A stretch of DNA of 21,055 nt from Phytoactinopolyspora endophytica (GTDB lineage: Bacteria; Actinomycetota; Actinomycetes; Jiangellales; Jiangellaceae): contig NZ_ML142864.1 of assembly GCF_004138495.1 (NCBI RefSeq), positions 95,916 through 116,970 of the forward strand, read 5' to 3'. The position numbers and the translations under genes are program-made. Of the stretch, positions 14,320 through 21,055 are shown one piece after another. The first letter of the stretch is position 1, and each line of letters opens with the position of its first letter. Below the pieces are notes generated by a model. That model saw nothing but the letters and a program-made list of their open reading frames with translations, searched no databases and had not been told where the DNA came from.

Positions 14320-16275
14320 GTGAACAGCGGTCCTCAACAAACGAACGGTCGGAACAGGTCGGGTATCTCCCGGCGCGCGTTGTTCGCCGGCGGTGGTGGC
14401 ACAGCGGTCGCGGCGATTGTCGGTCTCGGCGCACAGCCGGCTCTGGCGACGACGGCGAAGAGCGGCGTCCCTGCTCGCCGGACATCGGCGGCGGGGCTGA
14501 CGGAAGCCGACCCGCACGCGCACACCGCGCGGACATCGGCATCGCGGTCCGGCCGCCCGCAGTCGCCGGAGATCCGCATCCTGCCGATCAGCCGGGCCAA
14601 GTTCCTGGCCGGTGCCCGTTTCGACCTGCGCGTGGAGGCCATCGGCGTCGACCCTGAGACCGCCCGGATCGACATCTCGGTGCAGGGTCCGGATGGCCCG
14701 GCACCGATCCTCACCGGTGAGCCCGAGCGTACGAGCTCGGAGGAGGACAGCCTGGAAGTGACCTACCGGGGTGTCTTCTATGAAGCCCCCGGTGAGTACA
14801 AGGTGTGGGTGAACGTGCGCTCGCGCGGCCGCACAGCACGGGCCGAGGTCGGCCACGAGGTGGCCGTCGCGGAAACCGGCGAGACGAAGGCCAAGAACGT
14901 CATCTTCTTCCTGGGTGACGGGATGGGCACGCCGGCCATCACGGCGGCGCGCATTCTGTCGAAGGGCCTGACCGAGGGCAAATACCACGGGCTGCTTGAG
15001 ATGGACCAGATGGAGTACCGCGGGTTGGTCGGCACGTCCGGTGTGGACGCCATCGCCACCGATTCGGCCAACTCGATGTCCGCCTACATGACCGGGCACA
15101 AGTCCTCGATCAACGCCATGGGCGTCTACGAGGGCAACGATCCGGACCCGAACAACCATCCGTGGGTCGAGACGATCGCGGAGCTGCTGAAGCGGACACG
15201 TGGCATGTCGGTTGGCGTGGTGACGACGGCCGAGGTGCAGGACGCGACTCCGGCGGCGGTCTTCGCGCACACGCGTCGCCGGTCGGAGTACGCCGGGATC
15301 ATGGACCAGGCGCTGGCACCGGACCAGATGCCCGATGTCTGGATGGGTGGCGGACAGGCCTGGTTCCTGCCGCAGACGGAGGAGGGGTCGAGTCGCAGCG
15401 ACGACCGCGACATGATCAAGGAGTTCGAGAATGCCGGTTTCACCCACGTCGCCAACCGGGCGGACCTGAGCGCGGCCACCGATGGTGGCACGCCGGAGAA
15501 GCTTCTGGGCCTCTTCCACCCCGGAAACCTGAACGTCTACCTGGACCGTCAGCAGGTCAAGCAGCCCGAGGTCCTCGGCGAGTGGGACGACCAGCCGACC
15601 CTGATGGAGACGACCGAGGCCGCTCTCAAGGTGCTGGAGCAGAACCAGAACGGCTTCTTGCTCATGGTCGAGGGGGCGTCGATCGACAAGATGGAGCACC
15701 CGCTCGACGGCCCGCGGGCCACCTACGACACGATCGAGCTCGACCAGGCGGTCGGCGTCGCCAGGAGGTGGGCGGAGAACCGCGACGACACACTCATCGT
15801 GGTCACGGCCGACCATAACCACTCGATGAGCATCGTCGGTACCCATGATCGTCGCCAGGACGAGGGCCGTCAGGCGAACGCCGTCTACGCCGACGCGGGC
15901 TTCCCCACCTACGTCGACGAGGACGGCGACGGATTCCCGGAGGACCCCAACCCGGAGGTCGGGCTGTTCTACGGCTGGTCCAACCACCCGGACCACTCTG
16001 ACGACTTCCAGCACAACACCGTGTTCCAACAGCCGGCATTGGTGGATGAGGACTCCGACGAGGCCGTCGATAACCCCGAGCGGGATCCCGACGCCGAGCT
16101 CCAGGTCGGTAACCTGCCACACCCGCAGACCAACTGCGTGCACACGGTCGAGGACGTGTCGATCTTCGCCTCCGGCCCCGGGGCGGCGCGGTTCAACGCC
16201 TTCCTCGACAACACCGAGGTGTTCCACGCCATGATGGACGCGCTCGGCCTCGACCCGCTGAACGAGGAGGCCTGA
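14320..16275 (+). CDS. Tat-exported alkaline phosphatase, PhoA family
   Basis: Secreted phosphomonoesterase of 651 residues that releases phosphate outside the cell. A twin-arginine signal (SRRALFAGGGG, Arg18-Arg19) ends near ALA-TT (43/44), so the protein is exported folded and loaded with metal. An all-beta extra domain (about 80-185) precedes the catalytic domain. Active-site residues map onto E. coli PhoA: Asp200 (FFLGDGMG), nucleophile Ser249 (ATDSANS), Glu451, Asp456 and His460 (VEGASIDKMEH), Asp498 and His499 (VTADHNHS), and His608 (VHTVEDVSIFASGPGA). The C-terminal part carries an acidic insert (about 530-598, DEDGDGFPED) that may bind calcium. The GTG start has AGGAGAGG upstream. Possible PHO-box repeats precede it and a hairpin follows. 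Confidence 0.95.
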   Translation: MNSGPQQTNGRNRSGISRRALFAGGGGTAVAAIVGLGAQPALATTAKSGVPARRTSAAGLTEADPHAHTARTSASRSGRPQSPEIRILPISRAKFLAGARFDLRVEAIGVDPETARIDISVQGPDGPAPILTGEPERTSSEEDSLEVTYRGVFYEAPGEYKVWVNVRSRGRTARAEVGHEVAVAETGETKAKNVIFFLGDGMGTPAITAARILSKGLTEGKYHGLLEMDQMEYRGLVGTSGVDAIATDSANSMSAYMTGHKSSINAMGVYEGNDPDPNNHPWVETIAELLKRTRGMSVGVVTTAEVQDATPAAVFAHTRRRSEYAGIMDQALAPDQMPDVWMGGGQAWFLPQTEEGSSRSDDRDMIKEFENAGFTHVANRADLSAATDGGTPEKLLGLFHPGNLNVYLDRQQVKQPEVLGEWDDQPTLMETTEAALKVLEQNQNGFLLMVEGASIDKMEHPLDGPRATYDTIELDQAVGVARRWAENRDDTLIVVTADHNHSMSIVGTHDRRQDEGRQANAVYADAGFPTYVDEDGDGFPEDPNPEVGLFYGWSNHPDHSDDFQHNTVFQQPALVDEDSDEAVDNPERDPDAELQVGNLPHPQTNCVHTVEDVSIFASGPGAARFNAFLDNTEVFHAMMDALGLDPLNEEA

Positions 16276-16295
16276 CTCCGCTGTCCCAGGGCTCT

Positions 16296-16338
16296 GGATC
16301 CCTGGCACCGTCGGCTATGGCTGATGGTGCCGGGATCC
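16296..16338 (+). terminator. Hairpin after the phosphatase gene
   Basis: GGATCCC-T-GGCACC (16296-16309) pairs with GGTGCC-GGGATCC (16326-16338): 13 bp with one bulge and a 16-base loop, 21 bases after the phosphatase stop. No T-run follows, as is often the case for actinobacterial terminators. The ATG at 16324 lies inside the hairpin, which speaks against it as the start of the next gene. Confidence 0.6.
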
Positions 16339-16352
16339 GCTGCGCAGGACAC

Positions 16353-16358
16353 TAGGCT
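16353..16358 (+). promoter_or_regulatory. -10 element for a leaderless mntR transcript
   Basis: TAGGCT fits the actinobacterial TANNNT -10 motif and ends seven bases before the GTG at 16366, so transcription would begin at the start codon. No ribosome-binding site is present there, which agrees with a leaderless mRNA. Confidence 0.45.
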
Positions 16359-16365
16359 GTGCGGT

Positions 16366-17061
16366 GTGGTCGTTGAGCACCCGGGCAAGGTATCGGTCGC
16401 GGCGGAGGACTGCGTGAAGGTCATCTACGCCGCGCAGGAGTGGGACAACGTCGCGGTGACCGCGTCGTACCTGAAGTCTCGCCTGGGCGTCGGCGCACCC
16501 GCGGTGTCGGAGATGGTGCGACGCCTCAATGACCAAGGACTCGTGACCCATGAACGATACGGCCCGGTCTCGCTGACCCCGGCGGGGACGGCGCTCGCGC
16601 TGCGGATGCTGCGCCGGCACCGTCTGGTCGAGACCTACCTCGTCGCCGAGCTGGGCTACCGCTGGGACGAGGTGCACGACGAGGCGGAGCAGCTTGAGCA
16701 CGTCGTCTCCGACCGGCTGCTGGACCGGATGGACGAGCGGCTGGGTCACCCTGTACGTGACCCGCATGGCGACCCGATACCGGCCGCCGACGGCACGGTA
16801 CATCGTCCTGATGCCGTGCGGCTGTCCGCTCTGTCAGCCGGCGACGCCGGTATCGTCGCGCGGATCTCCGACGACGAGCCCGAGCTCCTCCGCTACTTCA
16901 CGGCCAACGAGATCGCGCTCGACCAGCGTATCGAGGTGCTCCGCCGACGCTCGTACGCGGGATCGTCCACGATTCTGATCGGCGCCGGCGACGCTGCCAC
17001 CGAGCTGGAACTGACCGATGTCGCCGCCTCTGCCCTCTGGGTCACCCGCGCCGCGATGTAG
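16366..17061 (+). CDS. mntR: DtxR-family manganese regulator, MntR type
   Basis: Metal-dependent transcriptional repressor, 231 residues with three domains: winged helix (about 10-75, SVAAEDCVKVIYAAQEW and VSEMVRRLNDQGLV), dimerisation helices (80-150) and a C-terminal SH3/FeoA-like domain (about 155-231). Metal residues are those of MntR rather than DtxR/IdeR: Asp15 where DtxR has Met10, His85, then Glu108-x2-Glu111-His112 where DtxR has Cys102-x2-Glu-His. Mn2+ is therefore the predicted signal. The frame also has an ATG at 16324, but that lies in a hairpin; GTG 16366 gives a normal N-terminus and a -10 element sits just upstream. Likely targets include the sit-type operon at 11507. Confidence 0.9.
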   Translation: MVVEHPGKVSVAAEDCVKVIYAAQEWDNVAVTASYLKSRLGVGAPAVSEMVRRLNDQGLVTHERYGPVSLTPAGTALALRMLRRHRLVETYLVAELGYRWDEVHDEAEQLEHVVSDRLLDRMDERLGHPVRDPHGDPIPAADGTVHRPDAVRLSALSAGDAGIVARISDDEPELLRYFTANEIALDQRIEVLRRRSYAGSSTILIGAGDAATELELTDVAASALWVTRAAM

Positions 17062-17131
17062 AGCTTGCGAAGCGAAAGTCAACCGGAATGTGGGCGGCGT
17101 CCGTCCAGCGTTAGGCGAGGTGCGACACAAA

Positions 17132-17231
17132 GGCGAGCGGGGGATTTCCGTCCATGGTGTGGCGGGCATCAGCGAGGAGGAGCCCCAGCGACGACGAGTC
17201 TGCTGGGCGAGGACGGAAATCCCCGCTCGCC
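17132..17231. repeat. 100-bp palindromic element with 21-bp inverted ends
   Basis: The left arm (17132-17153) and right arm (17211-17231, beginning GGACGGAAATCCCCGCTCGC) are complementary except for one extra G. The 57-base interior holds a second hairpin, GCCCCAGC (17182-17189) with GCTGGGC (17202-17208), and inside it GAC with GTC. It lies between the convergent mntR and thioesterase genes. It could act as a two-way terminator, be a structured RNA, or be a small non-autonomous element with terminal inverted repeats. No target-site duplication was seen. Confidence 0.65.
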
Positions 17232-17247
17232 TGTACGCAACCACGGC

Positions 17248-18045
17248 CTATCCGACGCGGACCCGGGCGAGCTGGCGGGATTGCGCGACGAGCGAGCCGT
17301 CGGCGTCGTAGACCTCCGCTTCCTCATCGAACCATCCGTCCCGGACGAGTCGTCCGCGCAGATGGACCGTCAGCCAACCTGGGGCGGGGAGGCTCCTGGT
17401 CAGCACAGACAGCTCGACAGTCGGTGCCCATCCCAGCCGGCCCAGGCCGAAGACTGTCGGAGGGAGCGAGTCGACCGCGAGCGCGAGGACGATCGGGTCC
17501 GGTTGCGTACCGTCGACCATCCGGACGTGTCCGCGCATCGACAACTGGCCCGCGGGGCGTCCGGAGAACCAGCCCAAGGTCTGCGGGTCGAGGCGGAGAT
17601 CTACATGCTCGAGCACTCCGACGTGCGTGCCGTCCGGAAGGTCGACGACGGCGGGGATGCACTCGTCGACGGGTGCGACCGCTTCCGGCGGAGGGCCTGC
17701 CCATTCGACGTCCGCGTCCCGGTCCAGGGAGCCGGTCGTGATCAGAGCTTCCACGCGGGGTATCTGATCTTGGGCGAGAGTGGCGCGCAGGGTCGCTGTG
17801 GTGCGGCCTGCGCGAAGAAGTTTGACGGTGATCTGCGCGGGCCCGGGCGTCGGTGGGGCGACGTAATGGGCACTGGTGCTGATCGGGTGCGGATGAGGTG
17901 ACTCCGCGGAAACCGCCTGCAAGATCAGAGCGAGCAGGTAGCCGCCGTTGGGCACGTCGCCCACGGACCAGGTGCCGTCGATGTCGATGTCATAGCAACC
18001 GGGTTCCGTCAGTTTGACGGTCGTCGCTTCCTTGAAGTCGGCCAC
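17248..18045 (-). CDS. Double-hotdog acyl-CoA thioesterase family protein
   Basis: Cytosolic protein of about 265 residues with two hotdog domains, like the TesB-type thioesterase superfamily proteins of actinobacteria. The first domain has GTWSVGDVPNGGYLLALIL, in which PNGGYL is the family hallmark, followed by STSAHYVAPPTPGPAQITVKLLRAGR. The second holds PTVELSVLTRSLPAPGWLTVHLRGRLVRDGWFDEEAEVYDADGSL with the closing AQSRQLAR. Such enzymes hydrolyse acyl-CoA thioesters; the substrate cannot be told. The frame opens at a GTG at 18087, but the GTG at 18045-18043 gives MADFKEAT, the usual start, and TAGGGT lies eight bases upstream as a -10 for a leaderless mRNA. Confidence 0.87.
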   Translation of the reverse strand: MADFKEATTVKLTEPGCYDIDIDGTWSVGDVPNGGYLLALILQAVSAESPHPHPISTSAHYVAPPTPGPAQITVKLLRAGRTTATLRATLAQDQIPRVEALITTGSLDRDADVEWAGPPPEAVAPVDECIPAVVDLPDGTHVGVLEHVDLRLDPQTLGWFSGRPAGQLSMRGHVRMVDGTQPDPIVLALAVDSLPPTVFGLGRLGWAPTVELSVLTRSLPAPGWLTVHLRGRLVRDGWFDEEAEVYDADGSLVAQSRQLARVRVG

Positions 18046-18303
18046 GGCAACCGACCCTATGCTAACGATCAGTTGCTGCCTAGACACCCTCAGTGAGAAT
18101 GGCGACGTCTGCCCAGGTCGTGGGCGGTAAATTCGGAAAGCTCACATGTGCCTGAGATGAGTTGCCTGGGGCGGGTGATGCGGGTATGAGGCGATTCGAT
18201 ACCATTCCGACGGCAGAGATGATCTTGACGATAGACCATCACCACGCAAGAGCTGAAATACCTGCCTGTAACGGGGGCTGGTGGGGGGAAGAGAAGGAAC
18301 GCA

Positions 18304-19701
18304 ATGCCAACCCCTGTCCGAAGAAGGGCCGCGCTATTGTCGGGTGGGCTCGCGGTGTCCATGATCGGGTTCACCGCCACGGCTGCCGTCGTTGTGGCCG
18401 ACGAGGACGAAGCGCTCGCGCCCGCTGAAGCGCGAACGAACGCCCAGCTGACCCCGGAAGCCAACATCCACGGCTTAAAGGTGCGACTCGACAACGCCCG
18501 GAGACCGTACGGGACGACGCTGTTCGGCCTGACAGCCGAGAGCGGGACGTCGCTGCAGGCGTACTGCGTCGAACTACATGTTCCAGTCAACTACGACCAT
18601 CCGGGCATGGAGGAGGTTCCCTGGGACCAGTATCCCGATCCCGACTCTCCGTTCCACGAGAACCGTGACCAGGTCAACTGGATCCTGCACCACTCTTACC
18701 CGGCTGTCGACGTCGAGGAGATCGAGGCAGTCGTCGACGTCTCGTTCCGGGACGGCTTGTCCGAAGACGAAGCCATCGCCGCCACGCAGGCCGCAGTGTG
18801 GCATTTCAGCGACGACGCCGACTTGGCTCGGACCAACCCGACTCCGGAAGATCCCCAGTCGGGCAACGACGTCCGTGCGCTCTACGAGTACCTGACCGGC
18901 GATGAGAACGTCGGGATCGGCGATGAGCCGGAGCCCGAGCTGGCGCTGGACCCCGCCTCACTGACTGGGGAGAGCGGCGCACAGATCGGTCCGTTCGAGG
19001 TCTCCACCAGTGCGGAGGCGGCTCAGCTGTCGTCGGACCTCCCCGAGGGCATCGAGCTGGTCGACGCTGACTCGCAGCTCCTTGGCGAGGAACTGGCCGA
19101 CGGAAGTGAGATCTACGTCGATGTGCCCGAGGACGCAGCGGGCGGCGAGGGCAGCTTTGGTCTGGAAGCGGAGGCCACACTGAGCCTGGGCCGGCTCTTC
19201 GTCGGCGATGAGTACAACAAGAGGACGAAGGACGAGTATCGGACTCAGTCGCTGATTCTGGCCAGCGCGGAGAAGACCAAGGTCGAGGTCGAGGGCCAGG
19301 TGGCGTGGGTCACGCCGGAGGAGCCCGAGGAGCCGGAGGAGCCGGAAGAGCCGGAGGAGCCGGAAGAGCCGGAGGAGCCGGAAGAGCCGGAGGAGCCGGA
19401 AGAGCCGGAGGAGCCGGAAGAGCCCGAGACCCCCGAGTCCACACAGTCGCCCACGCCGGAGCCGACCTCACCTCCCCAGGACGATGAGGACGACGACGAT
19501 GAGGACGACGACGAGACTCAGAGCCCTGAGCCGTCCGCACCGCCGGAGGACGAGGACGACGATGATGAGGACGAGGACCTGCCGGACACCGGTACGGACT
19601 CCACGATGCTCATCGGTGCCGGGCTCGTCGCCATGCTCGGTGGGGCAGCCGCCCTGGCCCTGCAGCGCCGCGGTCTGACGGTCGGCCGTAGCCAGAGCTG
19701 A
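18304..19701 (+). CDS. Thioester-domain, LPDTG-anchored surface protein
   Basis: Cell-wall protein of 465 residues. A signal peptide (RRRAALLSGGLAVSMIGFTA) precedes a thioester domain whose Cys88 (LQAYCVEL) and Gln162 (AATQAAVWHFS) are placed to form the internal Cys-Gln bond of TQXA/TED proteins, which lets Gram-positive adhesins bind amines on a target covalently. A second, probably beta-rich domain (about 225-335) follows, then a Glu-Glu-Pro repeat stalk (338-376), a Pro/Ser/Asp-rich acidic linker, the sortase motif LPDTG, a membrane helix (MLIGAGLVAMLGGAAALAL) and Arg residues. The ATG has AAGGA upstream. No sortase gene or pilin partner is within the window, so anchoring depends on a sortase encoded elsewhere. 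The host or surface target is unknown. Confidence 0.93.
   Translation: MPTPVRRRAALLSGGLAVSMIGFTATAAVVVADEDEALAPAEARTNAQLTPEANIHGLKVRLDNARRPYGTTLFGLTAESGTSLQAYCVELHVPVNYDHPGMEEVPWDQYPDPDSPFHENRDQVNWILHHSYPAVDVEEIEAVVDVSFRDGLSEDEAIAATQAAVWHFSDDADLARTNPTPEDPQSGNDVRALYEYLTGDENVGIGDEPEPELALDPASLTGESGAQIGPFEVSTSAEAAQLSSDLPEGIELVDADSQLLGEELADGSEIYVDVPEDAAGGEGSFGLEAEATLSLGRLFVGDEYNKRTKDEYRTQSLILASAEKTKVEVEGQVAWVTPEEPEEPEEPEEPEEPEEPEEPEEPEEPEEPEEPEEPETPESTQSPTPEPTSPPQDDEDDDDEDDDETQSPEPSAPPEDEDDDDEDEDLPDTGTDSTMLIGAGLVAMLGGAAALALQRRGLTVGRSQS
19318..19430 (+). repeat. In-frame tandem repeat coding for Glu-Glu-Pro
   Basis: About six copies of an 18-base unit (GAGGAGCCGGAAGAGCCG, with GAG/GAA alternating) in the stalk of the surface protein. 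The near-identical units make slippage and length variation between strains likely. The encoded EEP units give a stiff acidic spacer across the wall. Confidence 0.9.
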
Positions 19702-19722
19702 GGCGGTTGATCGTTTTCCATG

Positions 19723-19766
19723 AGTAGGGCCTCCCTGGTGCTGGACACTCGGGAGGCCCTACTTTT
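19723..19766 (+). terminator. Intrinsic terminator of the surface-protein gene
   Basis: AGTAGGGCCTCCC (19723-19735) and GGGAGGCCCTACT (19751-19763) form a perfect 13-bp stem with a 15-base loop, followed by a T-run (19763-19766). It lies between convergent genes, but the T-run is on the plus-strand side only. Confidence 0.92.
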
Positions 19767-19772
19767 CACCGT

Positions 19773-21055
19773 TCAGCTCCAGGCGAGGGCGTTGCCAGGA
19801 TCTTCGAGCATCGACGCGATGTCAGCCAGGAATCGCGATCCCTGCTCGCCGTCGACGAGCCGATGGTCGAACGACAGCGCGAGCGTGGTGACCCAGCGTG
19901 GCTTCACCTTGCCTTTGTGTACCCACGGTTGCCGGCGCACGGTGCCGAACGCCAGGATCGCCGCCTCGCCTGGATTGAGGATCGGCGTTCCGGTGTCGAC
20001 ACCGAAGACCCCGACGTTGGTGATGGAGATGGTGCCACGCAGCATGTCGGCGGGTGGCGTCTTGCCGTCGCGTGCAGTCGAGGCCAACTGGTTGATGCTC
20101 TGAGCCAGATCGCGCAGGGACATCTCGTGGGCATCCTTGATGTTCGGCACGACCAGCCCTCGCGGGGTGGCCGCCGCGATCCCGAGGTTCACGTACCGCT
20201 GCACGACGATCTCGCCCGCGTCGTCGTCCCAGCGGGTGTTCACCTCCGGTGTGCGAGGGACGGCGATGCACAGCGCTCGGGCCACAAGCGCCAGCGGTGT
20301 CAGTTTCACGTCCCTGAACTCGCGAGACTGGCGTAGCCGGTCGGCCAGTTTCATCGTGCGGGAGACATCGACGGTCACGAACTCGGTGACATGCGGCGCG
20401 GTGAAAGCGGACTGCACCATGGCAGCTGCCGTCTTACGGCGCACGGACCGGATCGCGACCCGCTCTTCCCTGGGCTGTCCATGCCAGCCCAGGCCGGTCG
20501 GCACGTGTGCGGGTGTCGTGGGCGCGGACGGAGCGCCGGCGTCTGGCGGGGCCGTAGCGAGGCCGGCTGTCGAGTCGGCGGTGGGAGCAGCGGTGGTAGC
20601 CGACGCCGTGGCCTGGACGTCATCGCGGGTGACCGTGCCGTGAGGGCCGGTGGGGGTCACCGTGGAGATGTCGACGCCGAGATCCTTGGCGAGTTTTCGT
20701 ACGGGTGGCTTGGCCAGGACTCGTGCCCGGGGAGCGTCCGTGGAGCCGTTGCCCTCTGCCGTACCCTCCGTGGTGCGGTCGGCGCCGACCGCACCTGCCG
20801 CCGGCACCGCGATGGGTTTGCGGGGACGGCGCTTCGCCGAAGCGGTACGTGGGCCGTAACCGACGAGGACAGGCTGGCGCGCTTCCTCCTCCGGTCGCAC
20901 CGGCGTCGTCTCGCCGTCCTCGGCAGCGTCGGCTGTGGGATCGGCGGACGCCTCCGGTCCGGGCGCGGTGGGACGTGCTGGGGAGTCGCCGCCCTGGCCC
21001 GATTCGGGGCCCGGCGTGGTCGCCTCACCCTGGCCGCCGCCGTCGCCGGCCGGCG
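19773..21055 (-). CDS. 2-oxoacid dehydrogenase E2 acyltransferase, partial
   Basis: Dihydrolipoamide acyltransferase (E2), core of a pyruvate or branched-chain 2-oxoacid dehydrogenase complex. The frame is open to the right edge, so the N-terminal lipoyl domain lies outside the window; the GTG at 20900 is internal. Seen from the N-terminal side: a linker rich in Ala, Pro, Gly and Glu, the segment RQPVLVGYGPR, the E3/E1-binding domain (VLAKPPVRKLAKDLGVDISTV to GTVTRDDV), another Ala/Thr/Pro linker, and the catalytic domain with ISITNVGVFGVDTGTPILNP and the active-site motif SFDHRLVDGEQG. The VLVGYGP segment and overall build resemble the actinobacterial BkdC group, so a branched-chain substrate is more likely than pyruvate. 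E1 genes would be expected upstream, to the right. Confidence 0.93.
   Translation of the reverse strand, partial: PAGDGGGQGEATTPGPESGQGGDSPARPTAPGPEASADPTADAAEDGETTPVRPEEEARQPVLVGYGPRTASAKRRPRKPIAVPAAGAVGADRTTEGTAEGNGSTDAPRARVLAKPPVRKLAKDLGVDISTVTPTGPHGTVTRDDVQATASATTAAPTADSTAGLATAPPDAGAPSAPTTPAHVPTGLGWHGQPREERVAIRSVRRKTAAAMVQSAFTAPHVTEFVTVDVSRTMKLADRLRQSREFRDVKLTPLALVARALCIAVPRTPEVNTRWDDDAGEIVVQRYVNLGIAAATPRGLVVPNIKDAHEMSLRDLAQSINQLASTARDGKTPPADMLRGTISITNVGVFGVDTGTPILNPGEAAILAFGTVRRQPWVHKGKVKPRWVTTLALSFDHRLVDGEQGSRFLADIASMLEDPGNALAWS

Noticed and set aside
14083..16308. 741-codon open frame antisense to the alkaline phosphatase gene
   Set aside because: The sense gene has a full set of catalytic residues. 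The antisense product is Arg/Val/Gly/His-rich without family motifs, as is usual for mirror frames of GC-rich genes.
18225..18303. Promoter for the surface-protein gene from TTGACG at 18225-18230
   Set aside because: A good -35-like hexamer, but no convincing -10 at 16-19 bp. The 258 bp between 18046 and 18303 show no other clear signal.
19245..19540. Minus- and plus-strand frames with Gly-Ser-Ser or Ala-Gly-Gly repeats
   Set aside because: These are alternate-frame readings of the Glu-Glu-Pro repeat DNA, not genes.

Overview
The window is chromosomal DNA from a high-GC Gram-positive bacterium (Actinomycetota). The evidence is the GC-rich third codon positions, frequent GTG and TTG starts, a cobalamin riboswitch in front of nrdAB, a three-domain DtxR-family regulator, a twin-arginine alkaline phosphatase and an LPXTG thioester surface protein. 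I cannot name the genus. No transposase, integrase, prophage, tRNA, rRNA or CRISPR array was seen.

Layout. 1-1515 (minus): an ABC-2 exporter, permease (cut by the left edge) plus ATPase, with a palindrome in the ATPase leader. 1716-3133 (minus): an overlapping pair, fructosamine-kinase-like protein and low-molecular-weight phosphatase, that looks like a protein-deglycation module. 3231-4171 (minus): a small unknown protein and a four-helix membrane protein of the phage-holin-4 family. 4170-5309 (plus): hisC, whose ATG overlaps the start codon of the membrane protein. 5386-7049: a divergent pair made of a 42-residue secreted mini-peptide gene (minus, with its own terminator) and an XRE-TPR regulator (plus). 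7126-11401: a terminator, then a promoter covered by two NrdR-like boxes, a cobalamin riboswitch, nrdA and nrdB. 11507-14152: a SitA/SitB/SitC-type manganese ABC transporter. 14320-16275: a Tat-exported alkaline phosphatase. 16366-17061: an MntR-type regulator. 17132-17231: a 100-bp palindromic element. 17248-18045 (minus): a double-hotdog thioesterase. 18304-19701 (plus): the thioester/LPDTG surface protein with a perfect terminator. 19773-21055 (minus): an E2 acyltransferase cut by the right edge.

How the genes work together. NrdB has Phe where class Ia proteins carry the radical Tyr, and Glu in place of the first Asp metal ligand. This is the class Ic pattern known from Chlamydia, which uses a Mn/Fe cofactor. 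Directly downstream lies a transporter whose binding protein has the His2-Glu-Asp set of the Mn/Fe group, and MntR lies 5 kb further on. The region therefore reads as a manganese-dependent ribonucleotide reductase placed next to its own metal supply and controlled by NrdR and vitamin B12.

The most promising undescribed system is the divergent mini-peptide/XRE-TPR pair. It has the architecture of RRNPP peptide quorum sensing: a short exported peptide ending in Cys-Cys, a cytosolic HTH-TPR receptor, and a palindrome in the 65-bp shared promoter region.
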